NCBI GenBank assembly: GCA_029891385.1
Contig: CM057225.1
Location: forward strand, 76,719,887 to 76,783,886
Reading direction: 5' to 3'
DNA from: Erythroxylum novogranatense
Taxonomy: Eukaryota; Streptophyta; Magnoliopsida; Malpighiales; Erythroxylaceae
DNA: 64,000 nucleotides
This document shows, one piece after another, positions 44,753 to 58,442 of the stretch; position 1 is the stretch's first letter; each line of letters opens with the position of its first letter. The translations under genes were made by a program, and so were the position numbers. Under the pieces are notes generated by a model. It made no database searches. It was not told where the DNA came from and worked only from the letters and a program-made list of their open reading frames with translations.

Positions 44753-47087
44753 GTGACTGACCAATTTTCATTTTTTTAAAATAATTTTTTTTCAAAATCC
44801 TTTTTAAACCTTCCCTCTTTTCATAATTCATAACTTTTAGCACAGACATTGAAAAATCACAAACTTGGTCTCATTGGAAAGATCATCAAAAACCCTACAA
44901 GGGTATAAAAAATGCACTCAAAACGTCTGCCAAATTACAAAATTGCCACAACAGAACATCATTTTTACAAAAATCATAACTTTCCATCCTCTTTGTCAAA
45001 ACATCCAAATTTTAAATCAATAAAAAGAGAAAAACAAATGCTACATCTTTCATGAACAAACTGACAGCCAATCCCATCACTAAACAACTCAATTTCTTAA
45101 TCAAATCTTCAGCCTATCCAAATCATTCTCAACAGAAACCCAATCTTTCAAAATTCATAACTTTCCAACCCATTATCGAAAAATTACATACCATATAGCA
45201 ATACAAAGCTTAGACAATGTAATACAATTCTCAAGAAGAACTTAGCACCCAATTCCATCTCTAACTAGGTTAAAATCTCCCATTACTGTGGCTGTCCAAG
45301 AAAACAACATTTAACCTAAACCATAACAAAACTTTACAAATTTATGTCTAACAATGCTTACATCCAAAATTCATACAAAATACCTCATTAGAAAGCTGAA
45401 ACAGTCCTCTACAACTTTCCAGAAGGTCACTTAAGCCAATTTCACCACTAACAGTCCCAAATAAATACCAGAACATAAATAGCACAAAACCTATTCACTT
45501 AGAGCATTGTACACCAAAACACAATTTGGACTGAATTACCATTTGAAAATTAACAGACCATAACTTTCAATCTACATATCAAATAAATTCATACTTAGTG
45601 GTGTTAGAAAGCTAACATAAAAATCTTCAACTTTCATGAAGACCAAAGTAGCAAATTCAATCCTAACAAAATCATCAAAGTTTCAGGTCACAAGGTTCGG
45701 ATACTGTTCACACAGCACCTACGAATTCACTTTGCATGCCAAAATTAAAATCCTTAAGGTCAGAATTGGACAAAACTTCCTTCACATGAAATCTAGCCAT
45801 ACTTCTTAAGTTTAATTTAAAACAAACCTCAGATCAATTGGACAACCATATCAAAAGTTATGAGTCAAAATCTGAAACCTACACAAAGTCACATTTTCCA
45901 GATTTCCTCCCTACCTCAACTCTTTTCATTTCATCACTTTACCTACATCAATATGCATCCATTTGGACCTCTAATTCAACCATAAATTCATCAAAACAAT
46001 TACTTGAGTAATCCATCACAATTTGGTAGCAACAACATACACAATTTCCTTACTTCATTTCCACTCATCTAACATCATAAACATCATTGACAACACTAAA
46101 TTCACATTCTTTAATTACCATGTCAATTACCCTCACACAAGCATACACTTAAACCCATACAAACCTACCACTATCTTTATGCAATTAATGCAAAATTAAT
46201 CCCCATGAATGCTTCTAACTACTAAATTAAAGAACATAAACATCAAGTCTCACCTAAACAAGTTGCAAACTCTTCAATTCTCCAAGTCACTCAAACTCCT
46301 CAACTTCTCTTCACACCTACGGTTACCACTCTTTACATATACAAATCATCATCTTCACAAGGCTTGAGCTAGTAAGTGAAGGAAGAAGGAGCAAGCAAGT
46401 AGACAATATGATGAAAGAACAACCACTAACGAAGGAAGGAGAAGAGAACACCAAGGAAGAAGAAGCAAAGCTACGGATGAGAGGAAGCTTTAGGCTTTGA
46501 AAGTAATTTTTTTAAGCATGTCAAGGAGAAGAGTCGTAAGTAATTGAATGGAATAAGACAAGAATAATAAATGAAGGAAGACAGTTGTCCTAAATGGGGA
46601 AAAGAAAAAAATCAATTAATACCCTTTAATCAAAGAACCCTAATCCAAATTAGTCTTTCATCCCACTAATGCTAATGGCTCTACAACAATCCCAAAAATC
46701 ATTTATCCAATATTTCAGTGCCTTTAGGCAGTACTTTTTAGTACGGGAAACCCACTCAGTCAGCCAGTTGGAAATTTTCTGGTCCGAGCAAGTACCCCAA
46801 AAAATTCCAGAAAAATTCCCACAAATTCCTAAAAATGTAAAACACACCTAGAGCACTTTAATTCAATTTTTCAAACATAAATATCACATAATTCACAAAA
46901 AGTTTCATTTAGACACATATGCCGGGAAATGTCATGAATGCATGTACAATCATATGGATGTGCAAAAATTACCATTCATATTTATATAGAGGCTATAAGA
47001 TGCATGTGCATGCCGAGATATATTTAAACATTCCTAACCCGTCCCAATTTACCAAAATACCCTTCTCATAGGTGATGGGATGTTACA

Positions 47088-47099
47088 ATTTTCCCTCCT
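47088..47099 (-). other. Polypurine tract of C2
   Basis: On the minus strand AGGAGGGAAAAT abuts the 3' LTR start TGTAACATC, preceded by TTTCGAGGACGAAATTTTTA as in element A. Confidence 0.9.
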
Positions 47100-47132
47100 A
47101 ATAAAAATTTCGTCCTCGAAATTCTTACCTGC

Positions 47133-47285
47133 TTAGTCGAACAGGTGAGGATACTGTCTCCTCATATGCTCCTCGAGTTCCCAAGTTGCTTCCTCAGTTG
47201 AGTGGTTCCTCCATAGGACTTTCACCAATGGAATAACCTTGTTTCTCAACTGTTTAACCCGTGATCCCACAATCTGGACCATCTC
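47133..47285 (-). pseudogene. pol: Chromodomain of C2
   Basis: The frame ends KQLRNKVIPLVKVLWRNHSTEEATWELEEHMRRQYPHLFD and a stop at 47133. It is a complete chromovirus chromodomain of about 50 residues with both conserved tryptophans. It is in frame with the integrase C-terminus and free of stops, so this is the best-preserved chromodomain in the window. Confidence 0.9.
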
Positions 47286-48715
47286 CTCAACATAGCTCAA
47301 GTTGCTAGCTACCTCAATCTCCTGAGCCGAAATCACATGTGTCGGATATGATCGATACCTCCGGAGCATACTCGCATGGAAGACATTATGTAGCTGAGAC
47401 ATCTCACTCGGTAAATCCAGCTTATAGGCCAAAGGTCCTATATGCTCAATGATCTCATATGGACCAATGTACCTAGGGCTTAACTTGCCCTTCCTACCGA
47501 ATCTCAGCACTCCTCTCCACGGTGACACTCGAAGGAAAACTCTGTCTCCCACCTTATATTCCATCTCCCTCCGATGTTAATCCATATAGCTCTTTTGTCT
47601 ATCCTGAGCTGCCTTTATGCGGCTCCGAATCAATTTTACCTTGTCCACTGTATCCTGAATCAGCTCCGGACCTTCAATCATCCTCTCACCCTCTTCATCC
47701 CAATGCAAAGGCAATCAACACTGTCTCCCATATAATGCCTCATATGGTGCCATCCCAATGCTACTATGTTAATGATTATTGTAGGCAAATTCAATCAGGG
47801 CTAAATACTAATCCCATGCTCCTCTAAACTCCAATACACATGCCCGAAGCATATACTCAACAGTTTTAATCGTCCTCTCACTCTGCCCATCTGTCTGAGG
47901 ATGAAATGCTATAGTAAAATTTAACCTGGTACCCATAACAAACTGCAAACTCTTCCAGAACCTTGAAGTAAATCTGGGATCCCGATCCGACACTATAGAC
48001 AATGGAACCCCATGCAGTCTCACAATCTCAGTCACATACTTTTAGGCCAACTGATCAAGAGAATTGTTCTCCCTCACTGGCAAGAAATGGCCCGATTTAG
48101 TTAACCGGTCCACTATGACCCATATAGCATCATGTTGCCTCGGCGTCCTAGGCAACCCCATAATGAAATCCATAGTAATTCGTTCCCATTTCCACTCAAG
48201 AATAGGCAACGAATGAAGCTTCCCCACTGGAGCCTGGTGCTCAGCTTTAACCTGCTGGCATGTCATACACCTGCAGACATATTCTGCCACTTGCTTCTTC
48301 ATGCCAGGCTACCAAAAATGTGGCTTAAGAGTGTTATACATCTTGGTAGTACCAGGATGTATAACATAGGCAGCCATATGCGCCTCCTCCAGAATCTCTC
48401 GCCTCAAATCATCCACATCCGGCACACATAATCTCTGCCCTAACCATAAAGTCCCATCTCTCAACTCAAATTCAGAATTCAGATCAGACTTCACTTTCTC
48501 AATCAATTTCACCAAAACAGGATCCTTATCCTGAACTCTCCTGATCCTATCTTGTAGCATCGGTCTGAGCTTCAGAGTGGCTACTAAAGCTCTATCATGT
48601 TCCAGATTCAACTGTACATTTAAAGCCCTTAACTGAATCAAATTAGGCAATCGCAATACCCGAATCTGAGCTGCACTGATATGAGACTTCCTGCTCAACG
48701 CATCTGCCACCACAT
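47286..48715 (-). pseudogene. pol: Integrase of C2 (stops)
   Basis: HHCC zinc domain (HMAAYVIHPGTTKMYN...[14 protein letters not shown]). The catalytic D residues lie in ITMDFIMG and IVSDRDPRF, and E in TDGQSERT. All three are present. The C-terminal GKLSPRYIGPYEIIEHIGPLAYKL and NVFHASMLRRY are intact. Stops occur after LKPHFW (near 48309), after NNSLDQLA (near 48042), after RGAWD (near 47808) and in the segment 47565-47800. Most could be single-base changes, because the frame is kept through each. It acts after RNase H in the same polyprotein. Confidence 0.92.
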
Positions 48716-48803
48716 TAGCTTTCCCTAGGTGGTACTCAATGGTGCAATCATAATCCTTCAGCAGCTCAATCCATCTCCTCTACCACAAATTCAACTCTCT
48801 CTG

Positions 48804-50883
48804 TGTTGGGCCCGGGCCCCGGAACCCTAATCCCAAGGTGGCCCCTCGGGCTGCACCCACGACGGGTTACTTGATCCGTCGGACCCGATCCCAACATCTA
48901 TCCAAAAATTTAATTCGCACATGCCATTCATACATAAAATCATTCATACGATAATTCGAATTTAAACACCCCAAAGCCCGGGGATACATGCCATAACAAT
49001 TAAAAAGGAAGTCAATAAGTATACTCAGTCATGTATAATACAAATAAGTCAAAATCCAAAACATATGAAAGATGCTCCATACTGTCATGCTCAGCGAGCC
49101 AACTAAAATACTAATTTAATAAAATGGTCTTTAACTACTGCGGAGTTCTTCAATGCCTGGCAAGGATCAACTGAGGTCCCGAGTTGCACCTGAGGAGGGA
49201 AAAAAATAATGGGTTGAGCTACACAGCTCAGTGGCTAATATAAGTATAGCCATTGGCAACTAAACAAATCCCAAATATGAATGTATATGTATATTATATA
49301 TACAGCTTCACATTCACACACCAATCAACAATTTACGATTCATTATAAATAATTAATTCAGTTCTTAAATATGTCACAAAGTATGCTTCACATGAATAAT
49401 TCACATATGCAATGCACATCACAATGACTCGAGGTTCCATGGAAACAAAAGGGAGAAACCAAGTTTACACCACGAGCGAAATGAGTCCATTCGGATCTCA
49501 TATGCCACAAGCGGCAGCCGGAGAAGGCTCTTGTCTACGTGCGTGATTTAGCGAAATGGTTCCACTCTCGCCCAAACAAAAGCACATAATCATGCTCATA
49601 ATCATTTCATCATATGGTATTCTTTCATATCTTGCATTTAGTCAAAATGCCATGACCGAAGTCGAGGCATAATATGCTCGGAATCAGAATGTAATGCTAT
49701 CAATTTCTATGATTCTTTCAAAATACGTGTAATCAAAATCGTTCAATTCATCACATTTAAACATGCATAACATATAACATATATTCATACATAGGCAAGA
49801 AATTGCCTAATCACACAATAACTATAAGTATATTACCCACCGAAAATCGCTTGAGTATCTGACTACTGTTGTTCTTCCTCTTGCGAAGAAAACTGATCTG
49901 CTTGGTTTCTTATAGTAAACCAAGTCTCAATCAAACAATATTTAAAGTCAATTAAGCAAAAACTTTGGAAAATCAAAAGAAGAAAATCGCTGAAAAGGAG
50001 GTCGCCACATGAAGTCGCCTGAAACACATCATGGCGCATACGCTGAAGTCGCCCGAAACACGTCATGGTCAAGCGCATGCGTCGCCATGACAAGACGCCT
50101 CCCTAGCACGCCGCGACGTGCACCCTATGTGCACGCGACGTGCACCCTATGTGCACGCGGCGTGCACAAATTCGCACGCCGCGGCATGCTCTTGAGCACG
50201 TCGAGACGTGTGGATCGGGGAAACGTTCCCGAACCTGAAAAATCCCAGATTTTCCAACTCCAATCCATTCCAAACTCAAATGCAACACATCTAAGGCATA
50301 GATCAAGTCTTCTACTACAGTTCTAACCCATTCTAAGCTTCCAATCCATCCTAAAATCATCAACCCAATGATTTATCCATATTTTTCACCCAAAACCCTA
50401 AATCATCGATTATGCTCAATCCAAGCTATCTTAATGTTTAATCCAACCGAAACAAGGTAAAAAGACGCTAAACTTACCGGAAAGCGCTTCCAAACTGTAA
50501 GAAACCTTAGAAATCGAAGCTCTCTTTTCTCTCCTCTTCTCCCTCCACCGTTGGCTACTCCCTTCTTCTTCTTCTTCTATTTTCCTTTCTTTCTCTTTTC
50601 TTTTCTTTTCTATTTCTTTCCTTTAAAAACCTAAGGAGTGGACAAAGACCATTGTACCCCTCCTCATAAGCCTAAATCCATTCCAACTTAAGTAAACTCC
50701 CCAAAATGCCCTTACACAAAGAAATCCCCTAATTCCTTAATTAACCTTAATTTATCTCAATTACGCTTCAATTAACCACTAACATACCCAAATTAATCAA
50801 ACTAAGCCATAAACACATAATTATCACAATTGACGCGTAATGACATCATAAAAATAAAAATAAAAAAAATTCAGGGTCTAACA
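48804..50883 (-). repeat. Solo LTR H (2,080 bp, TSD CTCTG)
   Basis: On the minus strand it runs TGTTAGACCC (50883) to GGGCCCAACA (48804), flanked by CTCTG on both sides. It is related to the LTR of E by its start and layout. It has a consensus donor GTAAGT (50477-50472), a pyrimidine-tract acceptor CAG|GTGC (49192-49190), hairpin GAGCT-GTGT-AGCTC (49216-49229), CTTCTCCGGCTGCCGC (about 49,520), a GC cassette (50003-50220) and a long-range terminal pair TGTTGGG (48804-48810) / CCCAACA (48890-48896). Confidence 0.93.
50003..50220 (-). repeat. GC cassette, H
   Basis: Direct repeats of ACGTGCACCCTATGTGCACGC and inverted GTGCAC, CGCCGCG and GCATGC motifs. An upstream pair of GAAGTCGCC(T/C)GAAACAC units lies about 50 bp apart. 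Confidence 0.75.
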
Positions 50884-51090
50884 CTCTGACTCAGTAGGTA
50901 CCTCAAACTCTTATGATCAGTGAAAATCTGAAAAGTCTCTCCAAATTTTCAGGGTAAAGACAACTGCAGCTAACTCCAAATCATGCACAGGATAATTTAC
51001 CTCGTGAGACCTCAACTGTCTCGAGGCATAGGCAATCACTCTACCGTGCTGCATCAAAACACATCCCAAGCCCTGATGTGATGCATCACT

Positions 51091-52620
51091 ATAAACCTCA
51101 TAACCTCCTGTCCCAGATGGAATAGCCAACATCGGTGCAGTAGTCAACTGATGTTTCAGCTCCTCAAAGCTCTTTTGGCACTCCTCAGTCCATCTGAATG
51201 CCACATTCATCCTCAGAAGTTTTGTCAGAGGGGATGAGATCAATGAAAACCACTCGACAAACCTCCGGTAATAACCAGCCAATCTGAGAAAACTCCGAAT
51301 CTCCGACACATTCTTAGGAGCCTCCCACTTCATCACTGCCTCAATCTTATTAAGATCAACCTGAATACCCTCTCCCATCACTATGTGGCCCAGAAACACT
51401 ACCTAATCCAGCCAAAATTCACACTTAATGAATTTGGCATAAAGCTGCTTATCCCTCATAAGCTGCAGAACCACTCTCAGATGCTTAACATGCTCCTGTC
51501 TACTCCTCGAATACACCAAAATATCATCAATGAATACAATAACAAACTAATCTAGGTAGGTCTGAAAGACCTTATTCGTCAAGGCCATAAAAGCTATCGG
51601 GGCATTAGTTAACCCGAACGACATCACCAGAAACTCAAAATGCCCATACCTGTTCCTGAATGCACTTTTAGGCACATCACCCTCTGCTATCTTCAGCTGA
51701 TAGTATTCAGACCTCAGATCTAGTTTAGTCAACACCCGAGCTCCCTATAACTGATCAAACAAATCATTAATCCTAGGCAGTGGATACTTATTCTTCACTG
51801 TCACCCGATTCAACTGCCTGTAGTCGATACACAATCTCAGAGTCCTATCCTTCTTCTTCACAAATAATACTGGAGCTCCCCAAGGTGAGACACTGGGCCT
51901 GATAAATCCCTTCTCCAATAACTCCTGCAACTAAGCCTTCAGCTCCCTCAGTTCCACAGGTACCATCCTATATGGAGGTATAGATATAGGAGTAGTACCT
52001 GGAACGACGTCAATGGTAAACTCTGTCTCCCAATCTGGTAGCAACCCCGGTAACTCATCAGGAAACACATCTGGAATTTTCCTAACCACGGGAATATCCT
52101 AAAGCCTCTGCTCAACTCTTGTGTCAATAACATGAGCCAAATAGGCCTCACAGCCTCCCTGCATCAATCTCAGGGAACTCAGGATAGAGATCGTCCGGGC
52201 TGGCACTGCCTGACTAACTCGTCTGAACACTACTCTAGGCTGACCAGGAGACTCTAATACGACCTCCTTGGTGTAGCAGTCCAGGATAGCCCTATGGGCA
52301 GTAAGTCAGTCCATCCCCAGAATCACATCAATCTCTCTCAATGGTAAGACTATAAGGTCTGCTCTCAACACTGCTTGATCAATCTGGATCGAGCACCCCT
52401 TGCAGACCTCTCCCAGAGCAGTAGTACTACCTAGAGGTGTACTCACCTCTAACCCATACTATAATATCTCTCTATCCCCATGCAATCTACATGCCATATG
52501 CGGTGCAATAAAAGAATGTGTGGATCCTGAATCCAGCAATGCAAATGCCTCAATATCATAAATAAGAAGCATACCAACTACAACATTAGGAGAATCCTGG
52601 GCCTCCTGCCTAGTCATGGC
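51091..52620 (-). pseudogene. pol: Protease and reverse transcriptase of C2
   Basis: The protease reads ALLDSGSTHSFIAP (near 52,500), an intact D-S-G site, then IDVILGMD. RT reads [90 protein letters not shown] and [20 protein letters not shown]. Both catalytic aspartates of the FIDD box are present. In [10 protein letters not shown] the expected G is E. Stops fall after ELKA, FDQL, QTYLD and CEFWLD, mostly where glutamine or another single-change codon is expected. The frame is continuous through them. Confidence 0.92.
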
Positions 52621-53770
52621 ATAGACCACAGCTCGGGGCGTGGGTCGATCGCCCAGACCCTCGGCCTTTACAAAGGATCCTCACTTCTACATGGCCTCTA
52701 CCTTGGCCTCTCTGTCGGGATTCACCCCATCGGCTCTGCTGCACCGTAGTATTACTACCAGATCTAACACTGACAACAGACTGAGCTCCCACAGTAGCAG
52801 GGCAATCCTGAATCTGATGATCCATGGAACAACATCTAAGGCTGGCTCTAATCAATCACCAACACTCCCCACTGTGCCTCTTGTCATAATGCTCACAAAC
52901 TGGGAGAATTTGCCCTGCACGTCTACCACTGCCATTGCCAGTCTGAACAAATCTCCCTCTCTGTCCATACCCAGACTGTTTGGATCCTCCAGGTGACCTG
53001 AAAGTCCTGCTCTAGCACTTGTTAAAGCCTCTGCCAGAACTGCCCTGACTCTCACTCGGTCTCTTCCCCCTGGACCCCTGACCCATCTCTGCCTGTCTCT
53101 GTCTCATAAGCTGCTCAACTCTTACAGCAACAACCCTAAGCTCAACAAAAGTGCCCATATCAGATCGGGTCAATCTAGTACAGATCTCCAAGTTGAGGCC
53201 ATGCTCAAATCTCCGGCACCTATCAGCCTCTGTCGATATCAAAGCAGTAGCATATCCCATCAGCTCGTTAAACCTAACCTCATACTCTGCCACTGTCATC
53301 CTACCCTGTCTCAGCTCCAAAAACTCCTACATCTTCATTTCCAGATACACCTTGGGCATATAATTGTCTCTGAAAGCCCTCAGAAAATCCTCCCATGTCA
53401 GTGGGCAAGGCACAGTGGTACTTGCCTTTAATCAGTCTTCCACCACCGATATCTTTGGGCCTCAGAAGAGAGATCATAATCAAACCTCTCGGCTGGATCA
53501 CAATCTATCTGATTAAAGACCCTATCAGTCCGCTCCAGCCATCCCTCACCTCTCGGTGAGTCAGATCGCCATAGAAATCTACGCCCACTGCTTTGCAAGA
53601 TCATCATACCTCCTCTCTCGTCTCACAAAAACTCTGAGAGGCAACTCCTCAGATCGAGGCACCGAGGACTCTCTACTAGCTCCGACAGATCCCTAGTCAG
53701 CTGGTTGATCAATCTGATCACCAAGAACGAATGACCTATAACAAAACCGTAATCGCGATTAGTTTCTTCA
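52621..53770 (-). pseudogene. gag: gag of C2 (degenerate)
   Basis: Recognisable gag segments are MELRQGRMTVAEYEVRFNELMGYA and CRRFEHGLNLEICTRL (53320-53150), and a zinc knuckle CLRCCSMDHQIQDC with all four metal ligands (C-x2-C-x4-H-x4-C, near 52,830). The N-terminal part up to the PBS has many stops, and I cannot fix the start codon. The frame changes at least twice. Order and spacing relative to the PBS fit element B. Confidence 0.85.
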
Positions 53771-53825
53771 TTTCTCACAATATTCAAACCTAATTATGTA
53801 CTAGTCCCAAAAAATGCCAAACCAT

Positions 53826-53837
53826 GCTCTGATACCA
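53826..53837 (-). other. Primer-binding site of C2
   Basis: On the minus strand TGGTATCAGAGC lies six bases from the 5' LTR end. It is perfect, identical to that of B. Confidence 0.92.
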
Positions 53838-55352
53838 CCTAAATGTAGCCCCCTTACCATAGGACATATACCGGGACGCCCGTAGGTCATTCCGATACAT
53901 ACCCTACGATAAGGGTGCGCTACGAACCATCATTAACACTTCACATGGCATCAATAATCATAAAGCATCAATATGAAAATCACTTTTTTTAAACCATAAA
54001 TTTTCTTTTTCATTTCATAACATTAACAGCAGTAACGTACGTAACTGTCAGTTTTTTTTCATTGTCTGTACATAGCTCTCCAAAAGAAGTCTACTACAAA
54101 AAAAAACTAGCTAGGTCATCCCTCAAAAGTGCCAGCTGACCGACCTGTGTGCCATGACTTTTCTTACCAACACGATCAATACGGTAGGAAAAGTCCCTCT
54201 GGAGCTAGGAATCTACTCTCTCGGTCCTGAAAAATAATTTGCAATTTTGGGTGAGTTTGCGAACTCAATGAGGAATCATCATCGATGGTTCACCCAATTC
54301 ATGCATACACAAACATATCACATTTATACCATAATAATCCATTCAGAAGTACCACATGATTATTCACATGGGCACAAAGCAATTTACTTTTCACCCAATC
54401 AAAACATTCAAACAAATGCATATGTAATGCGTATTTGACCCTTTTTCCAATTTATTATGTTGTTATGACAGAGCGCCTAAACTGTCCCATTAAGGGCACA
54501 TTAATCGGTGAGCCTGAGGCTCTGAGTCACTGTGGGCTCGAGGCCCAATTACGTTGAGCTTGAAGCTCTCGGTGGTTGCTCCGGTCACAACTGCCAAATT
54601 ACTGATTATGCATTTATGCATGGGATGCATATGACAATATAAAGCAAAGCCCACATCTAAATTCATCCCAAATTAATGCAGTCAACAAATAGTTCACAAA
54701 ATCACAATCACAACAGAACACTCCTATGTCATAATCTCCCACATACATTGGACACCTTCGGTCCAGAATATAGGCTTAGACAAACGCAATAGTCCCACCA
54801 TTATTCTCCACAGTTTTATAAGTGCAAAATATAAACAAATTATAATTGAGGAACCATCTAGGTTACTCACCAAATAGCTTCCGAGCTAATGCCGGGAAGT
54901 CTCGACAACGTTCGTGGGATGACGTTCCAACTATGCCTTTATAACAAGCAAAATAATCACACATTACTCAATGTATGTTCAGAAGTATCAAACAACGCAC
55001 ATGGAACAATTAAAACGTGTACAATGCATGTTTATGACATTCCCGGCACTAATTCACAAATTCCCATCACAAAAATTCCGTATAAAAATTAGAAAACTAT
55101 AGCCAAAAAAATCACTCGGATTTCTATAGGTCCAATTATAAATAAAATGCGAATCAGAAAAATTATTTCTCGAACCCCTCACTTCGACCTAACCGATCCC
55201 CATCAATTTCAGCTCTAAAAATTTTCAATTTCAAAAATAAATGAAATTAAATATTATACGAATCCGATGCCTCAAGAATCAGGTCAATCGGACGTCGGAC
55301 GGAAAAGTAATTGACCAAAGAAGCAATTTGGTCACATAATCACAAATAATCA

Positions 55353-55395
55353 AATAATATATATATATATATATAGTCGCCCTCACTAGGTGAGA
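55353..55395 (-). repeat. TA microsatellite and contracted GC cassette, C2 5' LTR
   Basis: The TA run is kept, but two of the three TCGCCCTCGC units found in the 3' LTR are missing, leaving GTCGCCCTCACTAGGTGAGAG. Flanks align base for base. Confidence 0.8.
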
Positions 55396-57356
55396 GTGAT
55401 TGACCAATTTTCACTTTTTTAAAATAAATTTTTTTCAAAATCCTTTTTAAACCTTCCCTCTTTCCATAATTCATAACTTTTAGCACAGACATTGAAAAAT
55501 CACAAACTTGGTCTCATTGAAATGATCATGAAAACTCCTACAAGTTTCATGAAGAGTGAAAAATCCAATTTCACCTCTAAGGGTGTCAAAAATGCACTCA
55601 AAACTTCTGTCAAATTACAAAATTGCCACAACAGAACAACATTTTTACAAAAATCATAACTTTCCATCCTCTTTGTCAAAAATTCCAAATTTTATATGAA
55701 TAAAAAGAGAAAAACAAATGCTACATATTTCATGAATAACTGAAAGCTAATTCCATCATTAAACAACTCAATTTCTCAATCAAAACTTCAGCCTATCCAA
55801 ATCATTCTCAACAGAAACCCAATCTTTCAAAATTCATAACTTTCCAACCCATTATTGAAAAATTACATACCATATAGCAATAAAAATATTAGACAATGTA
55901 CTACAATTCTCAAGAAGAACTTAGCACCCAATTCCATCTCTAACAAGGTTAAAAGCTCCCATTACTGTGGCTGTCCAAGAAAACAACATTTAACCTAAAC
56001 CATAACAAAACTTTACAAATTTATATCTAACAATGCTTACATCCAAAATTCATAGAAAATACCTCATTAGAAAGCTACAACAATCCTATACAACTTTCAA
56101 GAAGGTCACTTAAGACAATTTCACCACTAACAGTCCCAAATAAATACCAGAACATAAATAACACAAAACCTGTTCACTTAGAGCATTGTACACCAAAACA
56201 CAATTTAGACTGAATTACCATTTGAACATTAACAGACCATAACTTTCAATCTACACATAAAATAAATTCATAATTAGTGTCGTTAGAATGCTAACAAAAA
56301 AATCTTCAACTTTCATGAAGACCAAAGTAGCAAATTCAATCCAATTCAATCCTAAAAAAATCATCAAACTTTCAGGTCACAAGGTTCAGATACTGTTCAC
56401 ACAGCACCTACCAATTCACTTTTCATGCCAAAATTAAAATCCTTAAGGTCAGAATTGGACAAAACTTCTTTTATATGAAATCTAGCCATACTTCTTAAGT
56501 TTAATTTAAAACAAGCCTCAGATCAATTGGACAACCATATCAAAAGTTATGAGTCAAAATCTGAAATCTACACAAAGTCACATTTTCCAGATTTCCTCCC
56601 TACCTTAACTCTTTTCATTTCATCACTTTACCTACATCAGTATGCATCCATTTGTGTAGCGCCCCCTCACCGTAGAGTATACACCGGGGCGCCTGTAGGT
56701 CGTACCGATGCATAACTGTAGCACCCCACCCCCGCGAGACCTGAACCCGATATTGACGGTGATATCCAAGCCCGTGACCCGCGAGGGTGGTAAGCTAGAG
56801 CAGTCAATGCAGTGTAAAAACTCATTATGATATATATATTTTTTTTAAAACAGTCGAGTGCGCGAAATTAAAAATAAACGATTCAGGCCCGTGATACGAA
56901 AACCCTTTTTAGTCATACACTTTATCAAAGATCACATGTTAAATAATATTTATCAATTAGGGCCCTCAATCAATTCAGTACAATTTTTGCGGAATATAAA
57001 TTTACACATAAGTCAAGATAACACGAATGCAGACGTGAACTGATCCCGACATCGGACACCGACTCTCTTGTAGTAACCATACTCCCGGTTCATTAACGGG
57101 GTACTCTTCAATCCCTGAAAAATAGTTGCAATGTTGGGTGAGTTTGCGAATTCAGTGAGAAACCATCATCGATGGTTCACCCAACTCATGCATTCACCAA
57201 TCATAATAGCACACAGTAGCATTTACAGTAATATCACATATTATCACATTCAGTTCCAATTTCATATACATATGCAATTTCATCATTCATATATTTCAGT
57301 CCTTTACAGTCATATATATATGCCATGCACATGTGACACTATTCCATTTTCATTTC

Positions 57357-57552
57357 GTTGTTGTGACTGCTTTGGCAAATCGTCCCGAGAACGGGCACAT
57401 TGCGTTGAGCCGATGGTTTCAAACATTGGGCTTGAAGCCCTAATACATTGAGCCCGAGGCTCAATACGTTGGACCCGAGGTCCTGCATCGAAATAAAGCT
57501 CTCATATACGGGGCGTGATATGCCCCGATACGGTGGTCGCTCCGGTCAACCG
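57357..57552 (-). repeat. Dyad array, A2
   Basis: Between GTTGTTGTGACTG and CCGGTCAAC lie GGGCTTGAAGCCC (57428), GAGCCCGAGGCTC (57450) and GGACCCGAGGTCC (57471), spaced 22 and 21 bp, then a CGGGGC/GCCCCG pair (57509-57527). Each 13-mer has the same centre but different, matching arms. Confidence 0.8.
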
Positions 57553-58442
57553 CTTTTATCTCGATCATGTCCTTATGCATGAATGCATATGTTCCAATTT
57601 CCATTTATAGTTATTTCTATCACTTACATTCAATGCCATTTCCTATTTCTTCTGGCCTTGTCCAGATTTCAATCATATATTTTTTCCAATTTATTGCATC
57701 ATACCATATCGCATTTAAAAGTCACATCCAATGTATCAAATGCATAATTAACACTTCAATATCAATTTCCCATTTCCTCGGACCTTTGGTCCGAGATCTC
57801 CAATATAAACATTCACACACGCATTACACACAAGTAGCACTTCGTTATCTCATTCCAAATATTTGAGACACCTATGGTCCAAATCAATCAAAATCAAACA
57901 TACATAAACCCTCCATTATCTCCACATGACATAATTGCAAAATCTTAAACACATAAAGGTTGAGGAACCAACTAGGTTACTCACCAGCACTTCCGAAACT
58001 AACATCTCGAGGTTTCATAACGCCGGTAGATCGACGCCCAAATGTGCCTCTATAACAAACAGAGAGGAATCCGATCACTAATTATCCAATCCGAACTAAT
58101 ATAATGCACATGTAAGTGTATAATGTATGTTCATGAGATTTCCGGCCCTAAATCCAAATTTTTCCCGTCATAAAAATTCCATCAAAAATTAGAAAACTAT
58201 AGCCACTGACAGCACTCAATTCGGACCCCGATTGACCATAGAACAATTACCCGGGGCCACGTCAATTTCCCGTCCAAAAATTCCCAATTTCTCAAAAAAT
58301 GAAATTCAATATTTCACTAATCCGATGCCTAAAAAATCAGGTCAATCGGACGTCGGACGGAAAATAAATTGACAAAAGAAACACCAAATACCAAATAATC
58401 AAATAATAATAAATCATAATAATAAAAAAATCAGAGGCCTTG

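Larger units (their letters stand above)
43134..47087 (-). repeat. 3' LTR of C2 (3,954 bp)
   Basis: TGTAGCCCCCC at 43134 to GGATGTTACA at 47087, next to the polypurine tract. On the minus strand it has a donor-like TTAG|GTGAGA (46253), CATGAAAGTTGAAGA-type modules (45,620 and others), a cassette (44,685-44,752), a dyad array (43,880-43,751) and a hairpin-CAG module (43,557-43,518). Confidence 0.95.
48716..51090 (-). pseudogene. pol: RNase H of C2, split by LTR H
   Basis: The first part (51090-50889) has [51 protein letters not shown], then a short deletion that shifts the frame before [13 protein letters not shown]. Solo LTR H is inserted there (48804-50883), with CTCTG duplicated at 48799-48803 and 50884-50888. 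The rest (48803-48716) carries ELN and the linker to [10 protein letters not shown]. The first catalytic D (SDAS), E (DLELA) and D (FTDH, other frame) are recognisable, so the domain was functional before the hits. Confidence 0.92.

Noticed and set aside
47522..53431. Plus-strand frames at 47522-47827, 48132-48431, 52640-52996 and 53151-53431
   Set aside because: Shadows of the minus-strand gag-pol of C2, which shows real motifs.
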